Source: Theodoxus fluviatilis (Eukaryota; Mollusca; Gastropoda; Cycloneritida; Neritidae). Taken from it: a stretch of DNA of 64,000 nt. Below the pieces are notes generated by a model that searched no databases, was not told the origin of the DNA, and saw nothing but the letters and a program-made list of their open reading frames with translations. A program made the translations under genes and the position numbers. This document shows, one piece after another, positions 56,061 to 64,000 of this stretch (position 1 is its first letter; each line of letters begins with the position of its first letter). Where the stretch lies: positions 7,501 through 71,500 of the forward strand of contig JAWQFJ010000571.1 of the NCBI GenBank assembly GCA_034096865.1, written 5' to 3'.

Positions 56061-56175
56061 GAAGAGTAGAAGACAAGCAACCGACTGTTTCTTTCATGAG
56101 CAAGTCTGGCCCTGAAGAGGGCCGTTTGGGGGTTGTACTACCGCCGATGCGGGCCCTGGGGGAAAATTTGGCTTA

Positions 56176-56177
<2 letters not shown>
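56061..56177 (-). pseudogene. Histone-type 3' end fragment (stem-loop and HDE-like) in the GACA array
   Basis: On - the sequence AAACGGCCCTCTTCAGGGCC has a 6-bp stem and 4-nt loop (56123-56108) in the metazoan replication-dependent histone mRNA format. CATGAAAGAAAC follows, similar to the purine-rich histone downstream element bound by U7 snRNA. Upstream CGCATCGGCGGTAG resembles the Gly-Gly-stop end of H4 genes but is too short to assign. Flanks AGACAGACACTGAAAA on both sides look like an insertion duplication. Confidence 0.5.
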
Positions 56178-56210
<33 letters not shown>

Positions 56211-56909
56211 CTGAAAAACAGACAAGTGGATAACGGGGCGAACGAACTAATATAAACAGATTGACTGCACAGGCCAGGGAAAGGCTAGAAGGATGAATGC
56301 TGGGAGAGGAAAACCAAACAAGCCCAACCAGCAGGGAAGGAGACTACGCTAATAGCAGTGGTCAATGATGGATGTGGGACTTCCTAGGCAGAAGTGACCC
56401 AGGTGGCTCATGTTACCATGGATACAGCTACGCGGTCCCAGGTGGGTGTGCCCTTTGACAACACACCTCTTACAGACACGCCCGCTGCGTACACACGTGA
56501 CGGGACAACTGAGAGAACAGAGAGCGCAACACACACAGGACTCTACATGTACTACTCAGTAGATGAGAGAGGCATACGGTACGTTAAAAAAGCCAAAAAG
56601 TTCTACGGTTCGAGTCAAGAAGACTGCGAAACTTGCTGGGGGTAACCTCCTACGACATTCAACTGGAGGACAGTGTGAAGAACGCACAGAATACTGTAGA
56701 TAATTAGGGTAGACCGTAAGCTAACAAGCCGATGGAATTCAACTGCTCAAGAAGACAGACTGAAAACCCATGGCTATATCTTCCTACAACATTCAATGGA
56801 AGATCATATACCATGCATTATATTATTGGCCTGTTCAGGAGAGGAAGTGTTCGCCGTGCTTGCCTCTTGAAAAGCGAGTTTTGGGGGAGTGGAGAACGCT
56901 GCTCAAGTT

Positions 56910-56942
<33 letters not shown>

Positions 56943-57560
56943 ACTACTACACTAGCAGACGCACGAAGGCCTTTCCACGAGGTGAACACAGAGCACTTGC
57001 TGGCAGAGTATGCCACTGGTCCAGAGGAGATGACTAAGGCAATGGAGTTCTGCAAGTCAATAAGACTATGACTGTGCCTTCCTTTTGAGGGCACACAGGC
57101 GGGATGATGCATAGATGAGTCAAAGCAATCGGTCTCTACACACAAGCGAGAAGCGGCTATCAATTTTTCATAGCCTGTCTATAGGCTGTGATGCAGTGTC
57201 GACAGTGTTTGAGATGACATTTCTCGTTTGTCCAATTTTCATGCAAGAAAAAATCCATTTCTTCTCCCCCAACTTCCTTTTTTTCTCTTCTAAAGTCATA
57301 CTTTTCGGATGCATGGAAAAATACCCATAAATCCAAAACACATTTTAAATGGCACAGTATGACGGATTCCTTGGTTACAAATAAACTCTATCTCCAACTA
57401 CTATTACTACTATTGCTATTACTGCTACTGTTACTACTGCTTCTACCACTCCTACCACCACCACTACCGGGTACCTCAAAAAGTTTCGTTCACAAGTGTC
57501 CTTAGTTTTCTGTACGTCATTAAGCATGAAAATGTTAAAAATCACGCCCGGCTATGGAAG
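56178..57560. other. Mostly unique sequence with short triplet repeats
   Basis: Holds (CTG)9 at 56914-56940 followed by ACTACTAC, and an interrupted CTA/CTG/ACC triplet tract at 57395-57470. I see no supported exon. An upstream Dab non-coding exon could lie here but cannot be recognised. Confidence 0.5.
56914..56940. repeat. (CTG)9 trinucleotide repeat
   Basis: Nine perfect CTG units followed by a short CTA run. Confidence 0.97.
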
Positions 57561-57561
57561 T

Positions 57562-59516
57562 TAATGAGCGACTTTTTTGGAAATTATCTCCCTTGCCGCC
57601 GCTTGGCGGCGCGTCGGCTCCAAGGGGCTTGGTTGGTACACAGTGACAAGTTCTTTCGCTTAGATTAGACCTGAGTGTTCGAGGTTTTTTTTTTTGTTTT
57701 CTTGCTGTCGCTTTCAAATCTGTTCACAGTACTAGGCTGGCTGGTTTACTTAGATGTGATTTTTTTTAATGCGTGCTAGCTGATATTAGGTTTAGAGCTT
57801 GAATTTTCGATATTACACAAGTTCTTTTTCGCTTACAACTCCAGTGTTCGAACCAATGAAAACCACGGAGAGAGATGGCCGTTTCGTTCCTTGCATCTCA
57901 TTGGCCAGCTTGTCATGAGGTCAGCCCGTGATCACGCGCTGACCTCATGACAGTTGTAAGCGAAAAAGCGAGTTGTAAGTGTAGATGTGATTTTTTTTAA
58001 TGCGTGCTAACTGATATTAGATTTAGAGCTTGAATTTTCAATGATATTACGCTTACAACTCGCTTTTTCGCTTACAACTGTCATGAGGTCAGCGCGTGAT
58101 CACGGGCTGACCTCATGACAAGCTGGCCAATGAGATGCAAGGAACGAAACGGCCATCTCTTTCCGTGGTTTTCATTGGTTCGAACACTGGAGTTGTAAGC
58201 GAAAAAGAACTTGTGTAATATCGAAAATTCAAGCTCTAAACCTAATATCAGCTAGCACGCATTAAAAAAAATCACATCTAAGTAAACCAGCCAGCCTAAT
58301 ACTGTGAACAGATTTGAAAGCGACAGCAAGAAAACAATATAAAAAAAACTCGAACACTCAAGTCTAATCTAAGCGAAAGAACTTGTCACTGTGTACCCAT
58401 TCAGCGTGGCTGAGACTAGTGAATATAGTCTCAGCAACAGGTTGGTCACGTGATAGCCTTAAATCTTCCATAACATGCATACCACCGTTCTGAACACAGA
58501 GTCTCGGCCACGCTGAATGCCATATCACATCGTGAGTGTATTCCTCCGCTTGTTGTGATACACTCGTTAATGGCAGCCATGTTTTCGTCAATTCAATTTC
58601 TAAACATCGATTTCCCATGAATGTAAAACTTGTATGCGGTAAAATTCGAATCACAAGAGTGTAATATTGTGAACTCTACTAATTATAAGGACTTTGAATA
58701 CAACAGCAATATTTATACTTCATTGAGCGAGTAAGGCAACCAATCCCGTCTGCATAATCTTCGATACACACAGAAACCCACTGAGTGCTTTTGCTGATGA
58801 GGAATCATTAATTTAATGTATGCTTAGAAGGATAAAACTTAGAAAAACTGCTTCTGAGCTATCCGATAATATCGAACTTCGGAATCGGACGGATTCCTAC
58901 AGAAGAAACTTCCATTCGATTACTGACTCCATCAGTCGACACCGAATGATCGAAGTGTGGAGCTCGTCAAACAGTGTGAAGGCAGTTAGACCACAGGTTC
59001 CGGCCAGAAAGCATTTACTTGCGAGAGTATAACCATAGATTCACGAAATCAGCCCGGAGCCATAGGAATTCTTTTCGCTGCATTTATAGTAGGTCCAAAG
59101 ATCGCGTGTATTACCAAAGACTATTCATAACTGTAATCTTTGGTATTACTATACACAATCGCACGTGCTCAAGGCAGATTGCAACCTTATAGACACGTTC
59201 GCGCTAAAAGTAGTTCTCAAATGATTTCCTGAAAATCTCATAGATTAGTTTTATTAGAACACCAAATTTGTGTTTATCTATCGGGATAAATAATTGGAGT
59301 GAAATAGAATCGCCTCTTTTTACTCTCAATGGTCTTCTGATCATGTTGAATTTTGATTGGTAGAATCATTGGAATGCGGAACCGAAGTCACGTGACCAAC
59401 CTGTGTCAGAGATAGTATCTCTGTGTTCAGAATGCTGTGTACCAACCAAGCCCCTTGGAGCCGACGCGCCGCCAAGCGGCGGCAAGGGAGATAATTTCCT
59501 AAAAAGTCGCTCATTA
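57562..59516. mobile_element. Large fold-back (inverted-repeat) element, split by a second element
   Basis: Left arm 57562-57979 (about 418 bp) is matched inverted by 58052-58397 plus 59444-59516. Outer ends read TAATGAGCGACTTTTT and contain TTGCCGCCGCTTGGCGGCGC, itself partly palindromic. The 72-bp loop (57980-58051) carries another copy of arm sequence 57755-57815. The arms include a near-perfect palindrome around TGACCTCATGAC (57912-57951). No transposase seen. Right arm interrupted by 58398-59434. Confidence 0.85.
58398..59434. mobile_element. Nested TIR element (1.04 kb) with a 9-bp target duplication
   Basis: Begins CATTCAGCGTGG and ends CAGAATG. The two ends are imperfect inverted repeats sharing CAGGTTGGTCACGTGA. 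CTGTGTACC is duplicated at 58389-58397 and 59435-59443, and removing one copy plus the insert restores the fold-back arm. The first 122 bp (58398-58519) also form a smaller inverted repeat (CATTCAGCGTGGCTGAGAC and GTCTCGGCCACGCTGAATG). The 9-bp duplication would fit a Mutator-like element; an 8-bp reading would fit hAT. No transposase frame found. Confidence 0.75.
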
Positions 59517-59699
59517 CTTTAATTATTTATTATTAATTGTGAAAAGAAATTATGTTGCACAACACTTGTAGCCAGACAATAGAACAGGATGACGTGACAG
59601 TATCGACTTCCTCCAAGGCAGTAACAGGACACAATATTTCATGCGAGGGAGAACGAATAGCACAGGAAATTGGCGTGATCACTCAACTTGCCTGTCTGT

Positions 59700-60010
59700 C
59701 ATGATCTGTCACACCACTTCCTAGTTGCCGAGGGCAGCTTTATTTAGCCATGGACATAGTATGATGGGAATGGAGTACAAGGGTGAGATGGAGAATGAGT
59801 GTGGGGTTTGAGGTGGGGTCGCGGTGGAGTATAAAGAGTATGAGGGTAGTGTGGAGCATGAGAGTGGAGTATGTGGAGTATGTGGATTGTTACATAGGGG
59901 GGTGGGATAAAGTACGAGGGTTGGCTGTGAGGGTGATGTAGAGTATGGGGGTGGAGTATAGGAATTGGGTAGGAATGTGGAGTATAGTGGAGTATTGGGG
60001 TAATGTCAAG
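59700..60010. repeat. Degenerate GTGGAGTATG-type short repeat
   Basis: Imperfect GGAGTATGAGGGTG and GTGGAGTATGTGGAGTATG units between about 59760 and 60000. No gene seen here or in 60010-60480. Confidence 0.6.
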
Positions 60011-60485
60011 ATACCGGTACGTAAGAAATTGATGGGTGGATGTTGTATCCCTGCAGGATCATCCAGTAATTATATAGTTCAGCAGCACCGACCCACGTGA
60101 TCACCCTGTGCAATCCGACAGCCTGAGACGCAAAACTGCTATCCACAGTGGGCCAATAAAACCTTCTTTGCCTTGCATCCTGCCTATACAATGCATACGT
60201 GACTCATCGAAAAGCCATTCCACAGCCCTTCACCACATAATGGGTGTCGTGTGCGGACAGGCCCCTAAGTCTGAGGTTTCAGGCAGATGACTGCGTTAGC
60301 GTGCATTGTCAAAGCCACCTTGCTTTCGGGACGACATCGCGACCCGCTGGTCAGCACCCTCGACTCGTGAACTGATGGGCAGCCGGTGTGATGGTCTGGG
60401 AATCCCTTTGTAAGTGGAAAAACACTTGAAATTGAGATTTAATATAATCAAATTCTGAGCTAGGGACACATTATTTCATATAAAT

Positions 60486-60735
60486 GTCATCTTCAAGGTA
60501 TTCGATGCTCAAATCCAACCATTTCTGCTTTATGGTGCTGAGATATGGGGGTTGAGCAGCTGCGAAGAGACAGAGTTCATCCATGTATGCTGAAAATGTT
60601 TCTGAATGTGTCCAAAAGAACACCTAGTTTGATGGTTTATGGTGATACAGGCCGTTCGTTATCCATTGTACATTTTGGCTATACTACGATGTGCAAAATA
60701 CTGGTTACAGATACTGAAGATGGGTGATAAAAGAT
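60486..60735 (+). pseudogene. LINE polymerase C-terminal fragment
   Basis: The frame reads FKVFDAQIQPFLLYGAEIWG, then EFIHVCMLKMFLNVSKRTPS and VYGDTGRSLSIVHF, a typical string after the RT domain of non-LTR elements. Lacks the RT core. Ends at stops after 60729. Confidence 0.75.
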
Positions 60736-61278
60736 GACCGAAAAGGGAATACCAAAAGATGATAGGTACTGGTAACGCAAATTGTTGTTGGGCCATGAAA
60801 TTGAGAGACATTGTCGCAAGATTGCGCAAGGGGAGTGAAAGGGAAAGAATAAAGAATCCAAAATTGTTCAATTGTCTTTGACTGGTACGTTAAGGACGGA
60901 CGCTAGGCGTTATTTTTAGTAACTTGGGTCAGAGGGCACGACCGGTTACTACCCACCTGGAAGATGGGAGGGGGTTTTCACTATGAACAGGGGGATGAAT
61001 CGAATGTTCTTTTCCTAAGGTCACGGATTGAGGCCGTGGACTTTGTCCTCGCACGTGTCTGTTCGCGTGCTATGACCTCGTGATTGGAAAATTACGAGTG
61101 ATTTCATTGGCTAATGAGATCGAGGACGCTGACCGTTAAGCGTTTTGGCGCCTTGGAGCTTCACTTCACCGCTTACTGTCTGAGTGAGCAGATGTGTCGT
61201 TAGCGCGCTCCGCTAATAGACACGCATGCAGGCATGCCGCCTGATGCGTGGGCTAGCACCTAGTCGCTTGGGCACCAT
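60736..61278. other. No feature recognised
   Basis: Unique, moderately GC-rich near 61040-61280, with no supported gene or repeat. It abuts a 3-N gap. Confidence 0.4.
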
Positions 61279-61286
61279 TGCGAGGG

Positions 61287-61289
61287 NNN
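61287..61289. other. Assembly ambiguity (3 N)
   Basis: Three unresolved bases immediately before the Gypsy pol tail. The join may not be real. Confidence 1.
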
Positions 61290-61883
61290 AGCTGCAACGA
61301 CTCTGACAGTCACAATTCAGAGTCAGGTACCAGTCCGAGACGGGGCAAGTCCATCGTCCAAGTCGGTCAACGCCCGCCAGATGTCAACAGTTCCGACACT
61401 GCCAGTGGTGGTCTACCTCCAGTCCGACCCCCCGAGGGCAACAGCAGTCCTGCCGTGACGAGGACCCGCAGCGGCCGCATTGTTACCAGACCAATCCGCT
61501 TCCAGGATAACTAACAATTTTTTAACATTGTTGGAATGCAGGACACATTGATCTGAACTTTTAACTTTTAAAGTGAATTTATCTCCCTTCTCGGTTATCA
61601 CAGACTCTAATGAATAACTAGCCACTGGGCTGATTTTTGCAAAATCTCAAAGAGGGGAAGATGTCGTGTTATCATGTTTATCACTTGGTTTCGCCTGCGA
61701 GTTTATCACTTGGTTTTGTCTACGCATTATGCGCGCATGCGCCGGGGAAATTGTGGGCGCCATGTCTAGTCCCGGAACACGCGGAATTATACTGTAAGAA
61801 GAAATAGTAAATTCTCAAAGTTGAAATACTAACAAGCCTCCAGTCTTTATTGATTGAAGAAGTACAACGCTCGGAACACAACA
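61290..61883 (+). mobile_element. Gypsy remnant: pol C-terminus and 3' LTR
   Basis: The frame to 61514 ends SPAVTRTRSGRIVTRPIRFQ then DN-stop, the usual basic tail of Gypsy polyproteins. A polypurine stretch AAGAGGGGAAGA precedes TGTCGTGTTATC at 61662, the likely LTR start; the LTR ends near CACAACA (about 61883). This family differs from the element at 4919-11297. The rest of the element is absent. Confidence 0.75.
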
Positions 61884-61909
61884 AAGTAGAAGGCCATCTA
61901 ATCATCTGC

Positions 61910-62379
61910 TGTCGCGGCCCCCATACTCAACGTCAACAACTCCGTGTATATCTTTGGATCAGTCTGATCGACTGCATTTATTTCTGGGATGTTGACGATG
62001 TACACGCCTTCTACCGAAACATGCCTGCGGAGATGCAAGCCATTCTGGGGTCAAAGAGTGCTTCTGAGATCACTGTATTGACGATCACTATTATCTGCCT
62101 CCGTTCCCAGAGGACAGAAGCGTCAGCAAGGTGCTTGACTCACTTCTCAACAAGGCCTACGATCTGGTGTGTTCAGTTTTGAACGTTTGGCCTTCAGCTT
62201 TTACGGAGTCTGTCGATGATCTGAACGTCACATGGCAACACAGTGCGCTTGCTGCTGCTCTGAACGGAAAGGCGTGGTCTTATGTATCGACTTATCACGA
62301 ATACCTCGGTCTAAAGTGCTTGCACTTTTATCCTCCCGATTACTGGTCGTTGTATCAATCGCTTAACAGCACCTGGTGA
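61910..62379 (+). pseudogene. Unidentified coding-like stretch, probably frameshifted
   Basis: One frame reads DVDDVHAFYRNMPAEMQAIL up to about 62070. Another continues DDHYYLPPFPEDRSVSKVLD, NKAYDLVCSVLNVWPSAFTE and HEYLGLKCLHFYPPDYWSLY to TGA at about 62379. Codon use and composition look protein-like, but no family is recognised. It could be a broken element protein, a processed pseudogene or an exon of an unknown gene. Confidence 0.35.
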
Positions 62380-62459
62380 TAAACACGGAAACAGATCAGA
62401 CGAACACTATCAGGTAGCATCATCACCTCCATTCCCTAGGCAATATTCCAACCCAACTT

Positions 62460-62645
62460 GGCTGTATCTAAAATCAATGGCACTAGAGTGTGCTTTCGCT
62501 GCTGTCTCAGGTACCCAGATTTACTCCTGGATGGGGAAAGGCAATGCGAGTTGAACATCTTGCCCAGGGATACAGATTTGTACACTACACCCGCTAGCCA
62601 CGTCTGATAACAGACGAGAGCTCCAACCACTGGACTATGTCCCAC
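62460..62645 (-). mobile_element. tRNA-derived SINE
   Basis: On - the 5' end reads ATAGTCCAGTGGTTGGAGCT, which fits a tRNA D-arm/A-box (TAGTCCAGTGG). GTGTACAAATCTG about 50 nt further sits where a decayed B-box would be. The body includes CTGGGCAAGATGTTCAACTC, GCATTGCCTTTCCCC and AGGAGTAAATCTGGGTACCT, a conserved-domain type layout. Confidence 0.6.
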
Positions 62646-63412
62646 AGCTTACTTCTATAGACCAGAAAAATCGTGTTGCCAAGGTTACACCACTGCAGTG
62701 AAAAACCCAGTCCCTCGACATCGATCTGGCCTCCAGGAAACAGATGAATTTCAGGAGCGTACCACCACTTCCGGCTGTCAGGAAAGTACGATGGCATGAA
62801 AAAAAGTGAAAAATAAGGTAGTTCAACGCGTCCATTAGCTCCAATTTGTGATAAACTTGTCATTTTCTCAGTAGCCCTGATCTCCCGAACGAACCAGAAA
62901 GCACCCCCAATACCGTAACATTTAAATAATAACATCCCAAGCTCTACATGTAGGCTATATTGTGTATCCACCAGAATCCAGCTCAGTCAAAGTGCAGCGC
63001 TTGACACTGAGAAGTACTTTGACAAGACAAATGTCGCGCGCTCGAGAGCGAATAGTGTCAGCAAGTACAGTGTTCCAACGGACTGTTTCCGATGTTTTGA
63101 GACGAATTAATCAAGAGACGCTAAGCAGCTCCATGAGTTTGCTGGGAAAACATCCGCACCCTTGCTTTCACCTCCAGCAGTAATCCTATGCAAAGCGCGC
63201 CGACTTTGCCAACGCTATCTTTTACACTAACAGATTTTCTTTTTCAGCTAGCTAAATCAGGAAACAACGTTTGTTCACAACCGTCACATCACTTGAAGAG
63301 ACGGTTTTGTTCAAGTTGTAACAGATACAAAACTTGTTTGCTCAACTTCAAACGGGGAAAAACTCTACCAACAACTTTTAGACCCACCCACCCATCCACG
63401 TGAAAAGCAGAA
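62646..63412. other. No feature recognised
   Basis: No supported exon or repeat. Confidence 0.4.
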
Positions 63413-63660
63413 AGCAGTGAAGTGGTACGGTCACGTGTCAAGAGGCAGTGGGCTGGCCAAGGCCATCCTGCAAGGTACCGTACCAGGTGGGAGAAGGAGA
63501 GGCAGGCAGAGAAAGAGGTGGGAAGACAACATCAAAGAGTGGACAGGCTTGACATTTGCTGACTCAGCGAGCCACAGAGGATAGAGATCGATGGAGGAAG
63601 ATTGTCCGAAAGTCATCAGTGGTGCCTCAACAACCCATCTCAGGGTTAACAGACTGAACT
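63413..63660 (+). pseudogene. LINE (RTE-like) polymerase C-terminal fragment
   Basis: Reads AVKWYGHVSRGSGLAKAILQ, GTVPGGRRRGRQRKRWEDNI and KEWTGLTFADSASHRG then a stop, typical of the last ~80 residues of RTE-like polymerases. Followed by a frameshifted remainder. Same strand as the fragment at 60486, but not shown to be the same copy. Confidence 0.8.
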
Positions 63661-64000
63661 GAACTGAATCCATCCAATTACCCCTTCCTCCCCACCCCCT
63701 TTTTTTTTAACAGCTCGTCTGATGCTCCTCGTTTGTGAAGCTGAGTCACTGAGGGGACTCGGTGAAACAAGTGGGAACGACAGCGTTTAAGTTTCGTGAC
63801 ACGCCCTGTCTGTTTCGAAATGAATTAGCAAGCAGATTCGAATTACCTCCTCCTTCCATCTTCGTCGTCTGTTTTCTCTGTACCTCTCTCCTGTAAGTCT
63901 CCTTCATTCGGGTTTCTCATAGTCATTTCTCATCGTGTCTCTTTCCCTCCTTCTGTCCGATCCTTTATCTCCTACCCCATCCTGTTTTTACGTTTTCGGC
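63661..64000. other. No feature recognised
   Basis: T/C-rich sequence up to the window edge with no gene or repeat recognised. Confidence 0.4.

Noticed and set aside
54310..56103. Open frames of 535-597 codons rich in SVCLICLS
   Set aside because: Translation of the GACA/AAATGA array in three frames; no gene.
58820..59032. 70-codon frame in the nested TIR element
   Set aside because: No transposase motif and no length support; likely chance.

Overview
The window is eukaryotic, most likely from an invertebrate animal. A marine mollusc such as a gastropod would fit, but that assignment is inference. The evidence is multi-exon genes with GT-AG (and one GC-AG) introns, long introns full of microsatellites and minisatellites, LINE, SINE, MITE and Ty3/Gypsy debris, and two assembly gaps (N at 44987-45008 and 61287-61289). 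There is nothing prokaryotic, no CRISPR array and no confident tRNA or rRNA gene.

Two protein-coding genes face each other. On the + strand, four 3' exons (3667-17274) of a gene I cannot name encode at least 521 residues: a small globular part, a basic helical stretch, then a long Pro/Ala-rich tail with SH3-type and NPF motifs. On the - strand, ten exons (54397 down to 22479) assemble, with every splice junction in frame, into a complete 932-residue Disabled (Dab) endocytic and signalling adaptor. It has an N-terminal PTB domain, two YQVP tyrosine motifs, a clathrin-box-like motif, a run of DPF repeats and Pro-rich segments. The region between the stop codons (17275-22478) holds both 3' UTRs.

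Layout: 1-2560, GGT-rich minisatellite; 3005-3240, a MITE; 3667-3813, first visible exon of the + gene; 3769-4912 and 11298-11470, a tandem array derived from that exon's 3' end and splice donor, split by a Ty3/Gypsy retrotransposon (4919-11297) that has identical LTRs but broken coding and a nested insertion; 12160-17274, remaining + exons with SINE and LINE debris; 22479-54397, the Dab gene; 54.6-56.2 kb, a GACA array with an embedded histone-type 3' stem-loop fragment; 57.5-59.5 kb, a large fold-back element carrying a nested TIR element; 60.4-63.7 kb, LINE, Gypsy and SINE remnants and one unidentified coding-like stretch.

The most unusual structures are: (1) amplification of an exon end with its 5' splice site into a decoy-donor array; (2) a 9.25-kb, 20-bp minisatellite inside a Dab intron, starting about 70 nt after the splice donor, whose transcript strand has essentially no G, no splice-site dinucleotides and no stop codons in any frame; (3) the modular YQ|VP exon junctions of Dab; and (4) the fold-back and nested TIR element.
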